64,000 nucleotides of DNA, taken from the NCBI GenBank assembly GCA_016281335.1, contig JAEEIK010000133.1, positions 1 to 64,000 on the forward strand. The letters are read 5' to 3'. The position numbers and the translations under genes were made by a program. Below are positions 42,257 through 50,906 of the stretch, one piece after another (the first letter of the stretch is position 1; each line of letters opens with the position of its first letter). The DNA is from Lachnospiraceae bacterium (GTDB taxonomy: Bacteria > Bacillota > Clostridia > Lachnospirales > Lachnospiraceae). The notes under the pieces are model-generated. The model was not told the origin of the DNA, searched no databases, and was given only the letters and a program-made list of their open reading frames with translations.

Positions 42257-43534
42257 ATGAAAAAAGCATTTGTTACAAAGGAGATGGTCGAGGAGGCAGT
42301 TAAGAAATATCCTACGCCTTTTCACATCTATGATGAGGCAGGGATAAAGGAAAATGCGAGAAAACTTAAGGAAGCTTTTTCCTGGAATAAAGGATATAAA
42401 GAGTATTTTGCCGTAAAAGCTACTCCGAATCCCTTCATACTGGAAGTATTGAAAGACCTGGGCTGCGGCACAGATTGTTCAAGCTATACCGAACTGATGC
42501 TTTCAGATGCTGTAGGTTTTAAAGGCAGTGAGATCATGTTTTCTTCCAATGATACGCCGGCTGAAGAATTTGCTTATGCGGCAAAGCTTGGAGCAACCAT
42601 TAACCTTGATGATATCACGCATATCGATTTCCTTGAAAAAACCATAGGAAAACTGCCGGAGACCCTGAGCCTCAGATATAATCCCGGCGGTGTGTTCAAG
42701 ATAAGCACTGATATTATGGACAAGCCCGGAGATGCAAAATACGGGCTCACGAGAGAGCAGTTGTTTGAAGCATACGGGATACTTAAGGAAAAAGGTGTAA
42801 AGCGTTTCGGAATGCATGCATTCCTTGCCAGCAATACCGTGACCAATGAATATTATCCCACTTTAGCGAGAGAGCTCTTCACTACTGCTGTAGATGTTAA
42901 GGAGAAGCTCGGAGTAGAGATATCCTTTATCAATCTGTCAGGCGGTATAGGAATACCCTATACACCGGACCAGGAGCCTAATGATATAGCTGTGATAGGA
43001 AGCAGAGTGAAGGAAGTGTATGATGAGGTGCTGGTACCGGCAGGGCTTTCAGATGTATCCATATTTACCGAACTCGGAAGGTTCATGTTAGCGCCCTTTG
43101 GCATGCTGGTCACCAAAGCCATACATGAAAAACATACACATAAGGAGTATATCGGAGTGGATGCCTGTGCCGTAAACCTTATGAGACCTGCTATGTACGG
43201 GGCTTATCATCATATAACGGTACTGGGCAAGGAGAACGAAAAAGCGGATCATATGTATGATGTGACCGGATCTCTTTGTGAGAACAACGATAAGTTTGCG
43301 ATAGACAGGATGCTCCCGGAGATAGAAATGGGCGACTATCTTGCAATACATGATACCGGAGCGCACGGCTTTGCGATGGGATACAATTATAACGGAAAGC
43401 TGAAGTCCTCCGAACTTCTTTTAAAAGAAGACGGGAGCATCGAGCTGATAAGACGCGCAGAAAGACCTTCGGATTATTTTGCGACCTTTGACTGTTTTGA
43501 TAAATACGCATTTCTTGCAAAGAAAGAATCCTGA
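42257..43534 (+). CDS. lysA: Diaminopimelate decarboxylase-like PLP enzyme
   Basis: 425 residues, alanine-racemase-fold PLP decarboxylase. The PLP Lys is in YFAVKATPNP; HAFLASN, the phosphate loop LSGGIGIP and the second subunit motif GVDACAVNL are present. The substrate is inferred as meso-diaminopimelate (lysine synthesis), although a related ornithine- or carboxynorspermidine-type decarboxylase cannot be excluded. AAAGGAGGAG precedes the ATG. Confidence 0.82.
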   Translation: MKKAFVTKEMVEEAVKKYPTPFHIYDEAGIKENARKLKEAFSWNKGYKEYFAVKATPNPFILEVLKDLGCGTDCSSYTELMLSDAVGFKGSEIMFSSNDTPAEEFAYAAKLGATINLDDITHIDFLEKTIGKLPETLSLRYNPGGVFKISTDIMDKPGDAKYGLTREQLFEAYGILKEKGVKRFGMHAFLASNTVTNEYYPTLARELFTTAVDVKEKLGVEISFINLSGGIGIPYTPDQEPNDIAVIGSRVKEVYDEVLVPAGLSDVSIFTELGRFMLAPFGMLVTKAIHEKHTHKEYIGVDACAVNLMRPAMYGAYHHITVLGKENEKADHMYDVTGSLCENNDKFAIDRMLPEIEMGDYLAIHDTGAHGFAMGYNYNGKLKSSELLLKEDGSIELIRRAERPSDYFATFDCFDKYAFLAKKES

Positions 43535-43536
43535 AA

Positions 43537-44253
43537 ATGGAAGACGGTATCAGATTAAATAAATATCTGGCTTCCTGCGGAGTGGCTTCCAGACGTGGCG
43601 CCGATAAGCTTATCGAAGAAGGAAGAGTGAGCATTGACGGCCGTATTGCGCATCCGGGAGATATCTTCCGTGAGGGCATGGAGGTCATGGTGGACGGCAA
43701 GGGTGTAAAAACCCAGGCTAAAGTAGTACTTGCATATTATAAGCCGGCAGGAGTGCTTGTGAGCGAGGAAGATCCTCATGCAAAAGAAACTTTTAAGGAT
43801 ATGATTGACTATCCGGTAAGGGTGACTTATGCGGGCAGGCTTGATAAGGACTCTGAGGGGCTGCTGCTGCTCACAAATGACGGTGATCTGATACAGGCGA
43901 TGATGCACGGTTCCCACGGACATGAAAAAGAGTATATCGTACATCTGAACAAAGAACCCGATAATGCGGTGATCGAAAAGCTTCGGGGCGGAGTATATCT
44001 GAAAGAACTTCAACTGAAGACCAGACCCTGCCGCATAGAGAAACTGAAGAGAAATGTGGTGAGAATGGTGCTTACCGAGGGAATTAACAGGCAGATCAGA
44101 CGTATGTGGTCACAGGAAGGTTTTCATGTCAGAGCGTTGAAGAGGGTCAGGATAATGAGTGTCAGCCTAGGGAATCTGCTGCCGGGCGAATACAGCGAAC
44201 TGAGCGAAAAAGAGATGGACAGCCTTTACAGACAGGCAGGACTTAAAAGATGA
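43537..44253 (+). CDS. RsuA/RluB-family pseudouridine synthase
   Basis: 238 residues. The N-terminal S4 RNA-binding domain begins IRLNKYLASCGVASRRGADKLI. The catalytic Asp lies in AGRLDKDSEGLLLLTNDG. The C-terminal INRQIRRM is conserved. It converts uridine to pseudouridine in rRNA. It starts two bases after the decarboxylase gene stop and overlaps murI by four bases. Confidence 0.92.
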   Translation: MEDGIRLNKYLASCGVASRRGADKLIEEGRVSIDGRIAHPGDIFREGMEVMVDGKGVKTQAKVVLAYYKPAGVLVSEEDPHAKETFKDMIDYPVRVTYAGRLDKDSEGLLLLTNDGDLIQAMMHGSHGHEKEYIVHLNKEPDNAVIEKLRGGVYLKELQLKTRPCRIEKLKRNVVRMVLTEGINRQIRRMWSQEGFHVRALKRVRIMSVSLGNLLPGEYSELSEKEMDSLYRQAGLKR

Positions 44254-45020
44254 AGATAGGGATGTTTGATTCCGGCATAGGCGGACTGACATTATTAAAA
44301 GAGGCATTCAGACAGCTTCCGCTGGAGGAGTACCATTATTATGCCGATACGGATCATGTTCCCTATGGTTCACATACGGTAGATGATATAAGAAAGTATT
44401 CGATGGATGCGGCTGCGTTCCTTTTGGAAAAAGGCTGCGAAGCCATAGTTGTAGCATGCAATACTGCTACGTCTGCGGCTGTCAGTCTGCTTAGGGAAAA
44501 GTATCCGGTGCCGGTGATAGGTATAGAACCGGCAGTCAAACCTGCCCTTAAACTGAGGGAAGATAAGCGTATACTGGTGGTGGCTACGCCGGTAACGGTC
44601 AGGGAGAAGAAACTGCACGATCTGATAGAGAGAGAAGATGTGCATCACAGAGTGGATATGCTGGCTTTACCGGGATTGGTAAATTTCGCCGAGCGGGGCG
44701 AGTTTGATTCTCCGGAAGTAAAGGAATATCTGGATGAGGAACTGAAAACGCTGGATACCGGGGAGTATTCGGTACTGGTACTGGGCTGCACTCATTTTAA
44801 CCATTTTAAGAATGTGCTTAAGGACTACTTTGACGGGGATATCTGTATCACTGACGGAAAAGAAGGCACGGTGAGACGGCTTAAGGATGTGCTTAGTGAA
44901 CGTAAGGCAGTGAGCGAAGGTAAGCGTTCCGTGTACTACTATGAATCAGGGCGAAGGGTAGACAATAAAGAGCGGCTGGACTTCTACGACAGGCTTCTTG
45001 AGCACCTGGACGGAACGTAA
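44250..45020 (+). CDS. murI: Glutamate racemase
   Basis: 256 residues. The first catalytic Cys is in VACNTATSAAV and the second in LGCTHFNHF. The opening MFDSGIGGLTLLKE is a glutamate racemase signature. It supplies D-glutamate for peptidoglycan. No terminator is seen before the efp promoter. Confidence 0.94.
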   Translation: MKIGMFDSGIGGLTLLKEAFRQLPLEEYHYYADTDHVPYGSHTVDDIRKYSMDAAAFLLEKGCEAIVVACNTATSAAVSLLREKYPVPVIGIEPAVKPALKLREDKRILVVATPVTVREKKLHDLIEREDVHHRVDMLALPGLVNFAERGEFDSPEVKEYLDEELKTLDTGEYSVLVLGCTHFNHFKNVLKDYFDGDICITDGKEGTVRRLKDVLSERKAVSEGKRSVYYYESGRRVDNKERLDFYDRLLEHLDGT

Positions 45021-45028
45021 AAAAAATC

Positions 45029-45057
45029 TTGATTTTTATTAAGTTATAGGTTATAGT
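45029..45057 (+). promoter_or_regulatory. efp promoter (TTGATT - 17 - TATAGT)
   Basis: TTGATT at 45029-45034 and TATAGT at 45052-45057, with AGGAGG before the ATG at 45103. Confidence 0.7.
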
Positions 45058-45102
45058 GATACGGTATTATTTTGTGATGATCAATTCAGGAGGAAATAAA
45101 GC

Positions 45103-45660
45103 ATGATATCAGCAGGTGATTTCAGGAACGGTATGACCATTGAGCTGGATAACAGCGTATACCAGATAGTTGAATTCCAGCACGTTAAGCCCGGTAAAGG
45201 TGCCGCTTTCGTAAGAACAAAGCTTAAGGATGTAAAAAACGGAGGCGTGGTAGAACGTACATTCAGACCTACCGAGAAGTGCCCTCCTGCAAGGATAGAC
45301 CGTAAGGATATGCAGTATCTGTATTCCGACGGAGACCTCTTCAATTTTATGGATACGGAAAACTATGAGCAGATAGCGCTGAACAGTGATGCTGTGGGCG
45401 ATGCGCTTAAGTTCGTTAAAGAGAACGATATGGTTAAGATCTGCTCACATAACGGCAATGTATTTGCAATCGAGCCTCCTCTCTTTGTTGAGCTGGAGAT
45501 AACCGATACCGAGCCCGGCTTCAAGGGTGATACCGCTACAGGCGCTTCCAAGCCCGCTACGGTTGAGACCGGAGCTACCGTTCAGGTTCCTCTCTTTGTA
45601 AATACAGGAGACAAGATCAAGATCGATACGCGTACAGGCGAGTATTTAAGCCGCGTATAA
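45103..45660 (+). CDS. efp: Elongation factor P
   Basis: 185 residues, standard length. The loop [10 protein letters not shown] holds the modified Lys site, and three OB-type domains are visible. It rescues ribosomes stalled at proline runs. A strong terminator follows. Confidence 0.96.
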   Translation: MISAGDFRNGMTIELDNSVYQIVEFQHVKPGKGAAFVRTKLKDVKNGGVVERTFRPTEKCPPARIDRKDMQYLYSDGDLFNFMDTENYEQIALNSDAVGDALKFVKENDMVKICSHNGNVFAIEPPLFVELEITDTEPGFKGDTATGASKPATVETGATVQVPLFVNTGDKIKIDTRTGEYLSRV

Positions 45661-45686
45661 TTAAGATCTTTTAAGCAGCTGACTGT

Positions 45687-45730
45687 AAGACAACCGATAC
45701 GGCATAGCCGTTTAGCGGTTGTCTTTTTAT
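45687..45730 (+). terminator. Rho-independent terminator after efp
   Basis: AAGACAACCG (45687-45696) pairs with CGGTTGTCTT (45716-45725); an inner hairpin ACGGC/GCCGT sits in the loop, and TTTT follows. Confidence 0.85.
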
Positions 45731-45751
45731 GTTCAAAAAAGGAGAGAATGA

Positions 45752-46678
45752 ATGACAATAGATGAATTTGCAACAAAAGTAAAGAATGCCCTTAAGGATG
45801 AGGGAGAGGAAAGGGAGATCAGGATAAGTAAGGTTTTGAAGAATAACGGAATATGTCTGACCGGTATAAGCATACCGGATGATGAACATGATATGACTCC
45901 CACGGTATATCTTGATGATTTTTTATACGAATATGAAGAAGGAACTCCTTTTGCCGATGTTTTCAGGCAGATAAAGCGGATGACGGAATACAGGGATGAG
46001 AGCATAAGCTTTGATCTGAAGGCCTTTATTGCTTTCGGAACGGCGAAGGAGAGGATAGTGTATAAGCTGATAAATGCCGGGATGAACAGGGAACTTCTGA
46101 AGGAAGTGCCGCATGAGATGTACCTGGATATGGCGATGGTGTTTTATTATGTGCTGAGTGACTGTGGGGAGAAGCAGGCATCCATACTGATATACAACGG
46201 ACATATGGAAGGCTGGGGGGTGGATGAACCCACACTGGCGGCTTATGCAAGAAAGAATACTCCCGTACTCCTTCCGGGAAAGATATCAGACATGAAGGAG
46301 CTGATCATGAACCTGCTGCCGGAGGAAGCAATAGGCCCGGCAGTTTTAAGAGAAGAAAATGAGCTTATGTATGTGTTGACAAATGAGAGAAAATACTTCG
46401 GAGCTGCCTGCATGATGTATGAGAACATGCTACAGGATATAGCCGACAGGCTTGATGCAGACATTTATATCCTGCCTTCGTCGGTACATGAGGTGATCAT
46501 CATAAGGGATACCGGTGAAGATGATATAGCTGCACTTATCAGTATGGTATGTGAGGTGAATGACAGTCAGGTGGCAGCTGAAGAGATACTCAGTTACAGT
46601 GTTTACAGATATGAGCGGAAAAGCGCTCAAATAGCAGTATTTAACAGGGAAAACACCCTTTCTGCAGCATGCTGCTGA
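45752..46678 (+). CDS. DUF5688 protein
   Basis: 308 residues. The pattern TPTVYLDDFLYEYEEG near 50-65, YYVLSDCG and ASILIYNGHMEGWG, and the C-terminal DADIYILPSSVHEVIII match the DUF5688 family common in Lachnospiraceae, whose function is unknown. It has no signal peptide or membrane span. AAAGGAGAG lies before the ATG. It is followed by the tRNA-Arg gene. Confidence 0.75.
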   Translation: MTIDEFATKVKNALKDEGEEREIRISKVLKNNGICLTGISIPDDEHDMTPTVYLDDFLYEYEEGTPFADVFRQIKRMTEYRDESISFDLKAFIAFGTAKERIVYKLINAGMNRELLKEVPHEMYLDMAMVFYYVLSDCGEKQASILIYNGHMEGWGVDEPTLAAYARKNTPVLLPGKISDMKELIMNLLPEEAIGPAVLREENELMYVLTNERKYFGAACMMYENMLQDIADRLDADIYILPSSVHEVIIIRDTGEDDIAALISMVCEVNDSQVAAEEILSYSVYRYERKSAQIAVFNRENTLSAACC

Positions 46679-46681
46679 TAC

Positions 46682-46710
46682 TGGACAAATAGTATCACTT
46701 GTGCTAATAT
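46682..46710 (+). promoter_or_regulatory. tRNA-Arg promoter (TGGACA - 17 - TAATAT)
   Basis: TGGACA at 46682-46687 and TAATAT at 46705-46710, about 12 bases before the tRNA gene. Confidence 0.6.
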
Positions 46711-46722
46711 ATATCGGTGTGT

Positions 46723-46794
46723 GCACCCGTAGTCTAATGGATAGGACGAAGGCCTCCGACGCCTTTAATGCAGGTTCGATTCCTGTCGGGTGTA
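46723..46794 (+). tRNA. tRNA-Arg (anticodon CCG)
   Basis: The acceptor arm GCACCCG pairs with CGGGTGT (first pair G-U), followed by the discriminator base A. The anticodon loop CTCCGAC carries CCG; the T arm GCAGG/CCTGT has loop TTCGATT. No CCA is encoded. The next gene starts 32 bases later with only a weak AAAAGG ribosome-binding site. Confidence 0.9.
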
Positions 46795-46826
46795 TTACCG
46801 ATATTAAGAAAAAAGGTTCTGTTTTC

Positions 46827-48521
46827 ATGGCTAAAAGAAGAAGGAAAAAAACGAATACTGCCGTTAAGGATGTAAAGAGCATCATCAATTCAGCTTTTGA
46901 TGACAGCGCTTTGGAAGCTTCTGCAGATAATGAAGAAGATAAAGCCGAAGAAAATACGTCAGATGCTGAAAAGAGCATTGAAATTGTCGAAACAGCCGAA
47001 ATGGATATTTCCGAAGATATTACCGAAGAAAACAGCGGTGATCTAAAGGCAGTTGATGAAGAGATAAACGACAGCACGGAAGAGTTTTCTGATGAAGATA
47101 TAGAGATGCTTACGGATGAGGAAGACGAAGAGTCTTCCATGTTCATGACGGTCGATGAGGAGCTCAAGAGAGAAAAAGCGGCCAGGGAAAACAGAGATAA
47201 AAGAAATACGAAAGCCAAAAAGATCGTAAATAAAAGAAGCGCAAGCTCGGATCTTGGGGTGTACGTTAAGGATATATTCTATGCGATAGGTGAGTGGATA
47301 TCAGAGAACAGAGTCAAGATCTGCCGTTTTCTTGTGGTCCTGATCTTATGCTTTATAGCCTTTTTTGCCATAAGAGGAATGAATAAAGCAAGACAGAGAC
47401 AACAGACAGAGGATGGAGCTGTGGATCTGGATGCTCTTTCGAAAGATGTGATCCCGATTCCGGTTGATGCCATGAAGAAGGATGCATATCCCGAGCTTAA
47501 TGAGCTGGTTAAGAATTATTTTACAGCCATGCAGGATAACGATCTGTATACCTATACACAGTTGAGAAGCCAGACCGATGCATTGGAGGAGGCCAAACTC
47601 GGAGCCAAGAGTGAATATATAGAATCTTATGACAATATCTGCTGCTATACCAAGGCAGGGCCCTATACCGATTCGTATATGGTATATGTCACATATGATC
47701 TGAAACTTAAGGATTGGGACAAGACTGCACCGGCGCTGGTCACGCTGGTCGTGTGTACCAAGGAATCCGGTGAACTGTATGTATACAGCGGCAGTTTTGA
47801 AGAGAACGTTGCTGAATACATCAAGGGTATTACCAGCCAGGAAGATGTTGTGGAACTGTACAACAGCGTTGAACAGGAATATAAGGAAGTGGTGGAAGCC
47901 GATCCGGCATTCAGAGAATATATGTCAGCGCTTAACCAGCTGATCAAAGACGGTGTGGGCGAGAGAGTGGCTGCAGCCAGAGAGCAGGCAGCTGCCGAGG
48001 AGCCTGACGAGGAAAATCAGGATGAGGGAGAGGGAAGCAGTGAGACTGCTGCTGAAGAGACTCCCGAAGACGGCCAGAATGCCGAGGAAACTCCGACAGA
48101 ACCGGAGAAACCCAAGGAGATCATAGTAGAGGCTACCACAAATGTGAATGTGCGTTCTTCCGACAGCGAGAATGCAGATAAACTGGGAAGAGTGACCGAA
48201 GGAACACAGCTCACCTGTGAAGAACAGCTGCAGAACGGCTGGAGCAGGGTGCAATATGAGGGTAAGACCGCATATATCAAGACGGAATTCCTGAAGGTAA
48301 TAGGAGCTAATGCAGAGGACGCAAGCAACCTTAAGGTGATCGGCAGCGTCAAGGCCAAGGAGAATGTAAATGTCCGTGTTTCTGCTGAGGCTGACGGAGA
48401 AAAGCTGGGAGTCGTAAACGAGGGTGACAAGCTGGAAGTGCTCGAGAATGACAAGGACGGCTGGACAAAGGTCAAGTACAAGGGCAAAGTCGGATACGTA
48501 AAGACCGAATACGTGAAATAG
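46827..48521 (+). CDS. Membrane-anchored protein with two bacterial SH3 domains
   Basis: 564 residues. The N-terminal 160 residues are highly charged (acidic with Lys-rich stretches); one membrane span lies near 165-185. An extracellular region follows, with an acidic/proline-rich linker and two tandem SH3-like domains near 434-490 and 504-564 (VNVRSSDSENADKLGRV and VNVRVSAEADGEKLGVV). SH3b domains usually bind peptidoglycan. An upstream frame reads through the tRNA, but the ATG at 46827 is more plausible. Confidence 0.75.
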   Translation: MAKRRRKKTNTAVKDVKSIINSAFDDSALEASADNEEDKAEENTSDAEKSIEIVETAEMDISEDITEENSGDLKAVDEEINDSTEEFSDEDIEMLTDEEDEESSMFMTVDEELKREKAARENRDKRNTKAKKIVNKRSASSDLGVYVKDIFYAIGEWISENRVKICRFLVVLILCFIAFFAIRGMNKARQRQQTEDGAVDLDALSKDVIPIPVDAMKKDAYPELNELVKNYFTAMQDNDLYTYTQLRSQTDALEEAKLGAKSEYIESYDNICCYTKAGPYTDSYMVYVTYDLKLKDWDKTAPALVTLVVCTKESGELYVYSGSFEENVAEYIKGITSQEDVVELYNSVEQEYKEVVEADPAFREYMSALNQLIKDGVGERVAAAREQAAAEEPDEENQDEGEGSSETAAEETPEDGQNAEETPTEPEKPKEIIVEATTNVNVRSSDSENADKLGRVTEGTQLTCEEQLQNGWSRVQYEGKTAYIKTEFLKVIGANAEDASNLKVIGSVKAKENVNVRVSAEADGEKLGVVNEGDKLEVLENDKDGWTKVKYKGKVGYVKTEYVK

Positions 48522-48522
48522 T

Positions 48523-49425
48523 TTAAGGCAGTTCTTTGAAACGCTTATTCAGATAATCAAGAAGCTTTTGCGGACGCAGATAGTAGAGGATACTGTCGCG
48601 TCCGTTTTTATTTATGAATTCTTCGGTTGAATCATAGCCGTTAGATTCAGCCATTTCTTTGATATCATCTTCGCTGACATCGCCGACTGTATCACACAAT
48701 ACGGCTTCAGTCATTTCAAGATCACAGATGACACGGTAGGAAGACCGGATAAGTTCTTTGGTAAATTCATCTGTTGTATATCCGTTGTCAGCCAGATAAG
48801 CTTTAAGTGACTGAGAGCACATATCGGCATATTCAATATCACGCTCCAACTGTTCGCTATAATATTTACGGACTCTGGATTCGTCAACATCAAATACGGC
48901 AAAACCGTTGTATATCCAGCTTTTGAATTTCTCTATAGGGAGATATTCTTCCTTAAGATATTCTTTGTAAGCATCTGCGCTGTCATATTCGCCCAGGGAT
49001 ATGTCTGCCACGGTTTCGTCGCTTAAGTCGGAGCAGTTTTCATTAATATACTGTGCCAGTTCTTCGTCATTAACGGTGATGGCTTCCCTGACCAGCTTAT
49101 CATCGCGATAATTATTGATATATACCGATGAGCCGGCTGAGGTTTTAAAGTATATCATGGAACCGTCAGCCAGAGCGGCTTCGCAGTCAGATCTGTAGAG
49201 GCCGTTGAAGGAAACGGTATCCGGCAGCGAAGGAATCAGCATCCGGATCTGTTCGTTTTCGCTCTCAATGCTCTCGGGGGTATTGGCTTCCTCGGTTTCG
49301 GCGGGGGGATTATTTTTTTTATCCCTGATGGAAGCGTATATCAGTACAAATAAAACAAAGGCCACGGCAAGCGCGGCAATGATGATCTTTATCAGAGTTG
49401 TTTTTTTGGTATTACTTTCATTCAT
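48523..49425 (-). CDS. Membrane-anchored protein of unknown function
   Basis: 300 residues. The N-terminal anchor is a hydrophobic span near 11-31, then an acidic linker and a large helical domain with no recognised motif; a weak resemblance to trigger-factor-like C-terminal domains is too faint to use. The ATG lies two bases from the 3' end of the minus-strand tRNA-Leu, and no Shine-Dalgarno lies between. It is convergent with the SH3 protein gene, whose stop is one base away from its own. Confidence 0.6.
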   Translation of the reverse strand: MNESNTKKTTLIKIIIAALAVAFVLFVLIYASIRDKKNNPPAETEEANTPESIESENEQIRMLIPSLPDTVSFNGLYRSDCEAALADGSMIYFKTSAGSSVYINNYRDDKLVREAITVNDEELAQYINENCSDLSDETVADISLGEYDSADAYKEYLKEEYLPIEKFKSWIYNGFAVFDVDESRVRKYYSEQLERDIEYADMCSQSLKAYLADNGYTTDEFTKELIRSSYRVICDLEMTEAVLCDTVGDVSEDDIKEMAESNGYDSTEEFINKNGRDSILYYLRPQKLLDYLNKRFKELP

Positions 49426-49427
49426 AA

Positions 49428-49510
49428 TGCCGGCGGTGGGACTTGAACCCACACGTGGTTGCCCACAACAGATTTTGAGTCTGCCTCGTCTGCCATTCCG
49501 ACACGCCGGC
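49428..49510 (-). tRNA. tRNA-Leu (anticodon CAA)
   Basis: On the minus strand the acceptor GCCGGCG pairs with CGCCGGC, with discriminator A. The anticodon loop CTCAAAA carries CAA. A long variable arm (TGTGGGCAACCACG) is present, as expected for leucine tRNA. No CCA is encoded. Confidence 0.9.
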
Positions 49511-49524
49511 TATTCAACTCGACA

Positions 49525-49554
49525 ATTATAGCATGGATAACAGTGCTTTGACAA
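49525..49554 (-). promoter_or_regulatory. tRNA-Leu promoter (minus strand)
   Basis: Read on the minus strand: TTGTCA (49549-49554) then 18 bases then TATAAT (49525-49530). It drives the tRNA and probably the protein gene joined to it. Confidence 0.68.
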
Positions 49555-49581
49555 GAACTTTATCGTAGTGACGGTGAAGCC

Positions 49582-49610
49582 TTTACATCCTGAATGCTCC
49601 TTGTTATAAT
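49582..49610 (+). promoter_or_regulatory. Promoter (TTTACA - 17 - TATAAT) for the TPR/DUF6273 gene
   Basis: TTTACA at 49582-49587 and TATAAT at 49605-49610. It is divergent from the tRNA-Leu promoter. Confidence 0.7.
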
Positions 49611-49653
49611 TCCGTTGCCGTATCTGAAAAATCCATACAAGGAGATAAAGAGC

Positions 49654-50838
49654 ATGTTAAAAAAGAAGAGCAATACATCCCCGGTGATCGTCGTAGCCGC
49701 GGTGGCAGTACTTCTGATCGCGGTGGGTGTTCTGATCTTTGTAATGCCGAGTTCGTCGGCAAAGAAATATGAAAAGCAGTTAAAACTGGCGGCGCGCTAT
49801 CTGGACGAACTGGATTATGATAAGGCCATCGCAGCCTATAAGGCTGCCATCGATATCGACCCGAAATCAGAGGACGCATACCTGGGCATGGCGGAAGCCT
49901 ATGTTGAAAAAGGCGAGCTGCAGGCAGCCGTTGATATTTTGAAGGAAGGTCTTAAGAAGACCGGGAGTGAGGCGATGGAAGAACGCCTTGCGGAACTGGA
50001 ACTGAAGCTCGCGGAGGAGCAGGCGAAGCTCACAACGCCGACCCCGACGCCGGAACCGGCGGGGATAGGAGAGGTGAACTGGAGCGGCGGAGACTGGACG
50101 GACCGCGATGATGTGATGCCTCATATGAATGACGAAGGCTATATGGTCTTCGGTGCCTATGAACAGGACGGAGATGAGAGCAACGGTCCGGAACCCATCG
50201 AGTGGGAGATCCTGGAAGAAAACGGAAACGGAATATTCCTGGTGAGTCGTTATGTTCTGGATGGACAGCCCTACAATACGGAGCGGACAGACGTGACCTG
50301 GGAGAGATGCACACTCCGCAGCTGGCTGAATGATGAATTCCTGAACAAAGCGTTTACGAAAAGGGAACAGGAACAGATCAGGATCACGGAAGTGGCGAAT
50401 CCGGATAATCCTGAATCTGTGGCACCCGATGGAAACAGTACAAGAGACCGGATCTTCCTGCTCAGTATGGCGGAAGTCCTATCCAAATACAGCTATAACA
50501 GCTGGTATGAAACCGAGGGTTTCTGTGAGGAGCTGATCATTCCGCCAACAGTGTACGCAAACCAGCAGGAAGTACACAGCACTGTAATAGACGAAGGCTA
50601 TTACAATGGTACAAAATATGGATTTAGAGATATGGTTGGTTTGGCATCTCAGAATTATAGCCGTGACTGTATCGGGCGCGAGGGTGCGTGGTGGTGGCTT
50701 CGTTCGCCCGGCGACAGTTCCATTACTGCGTGCTATGTCGCCGAATATGGCTTCACGGGCGCAACATTTTTCTACAACGGCATACTCGTGGATTACAAAT
50801 ATTGTGGCCTGCGTCCCGCTTTATATATAGAGCAGTGA
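49654..50838 (+). CDS. Membrane-anchored TPR protein with DUF6273 domain
   Basis: 394 residues from the ATG at 49654 after AAGGAG. A membrane span near 10-30 is followed by one or two TPR units (YLDELDYDKAIAAYKAAIDIDPKSEDAYLGMAEAYVEKGELQAAVD), an acidic/Thr-Pro linker, then DUF6273 at about 160-394 (IEWEILEENGNGIFLVSRYVLD, TLRSWLNDEF and the terminal CGLRPALYI). DUF6273 proteins are common on Lachnospiraceae surfaces; their function is unknown. Confidence 0.72.
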   Translation: MLKKKSNTSPVIVVAAVAVLLIAVGVLIFVMPSSSAKKYEKQLKLAARYLDELDYDKAIAAYKAAIDIDPKSEDAYLGMAEAYVEKGELQAAVDILKEGLKKTGSEAMEERLAELELKLAEEQAKLTTPTPTPEPAGIGEVNWSGGDWTDRDDVMPHMNDEGYMVFGAYEQDGDESNGPEPIEWEILEENGNGIFLVSRYVLDGQPYNTERTDVTWERCTLRSWLNDEFLNKAFTKREQEQIRITEVANPDNPESVAPDGNSTRDRIFLLSMAEVLSKYSYNSWYETEGFCEELIIPPTVYANQQEVHSTVIDEGYYNGTKYGFRDMVGLASQNYSRDCIGREGAWWWLRSPGDSSITACYVAEYGFTGATFFYNGILVDYKYCGLRPALYIEQ

Positions 50839-50906
50839 CGCCGGGGAATAGTTTTATCCGTGGGGCTGTGGTATAATGAGCGGGAATATTAACGGAGGTG
50901 TGTTTT

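Noticed and set aside
46701-46826. Open frame running through the tRNA-Arg gene into the SH3 protein
   Set aside because: The frame passes through a complete tRNA gene; the protein more plausibly starts at 46827.
46430-47218. Minus-strand open frame overlapping the DUF5688 gene, the tRNA and the SH3 gene
   Set aside because: It crosses a tRNA and two better-supported plus-strand genes and shows no recognisable domain.
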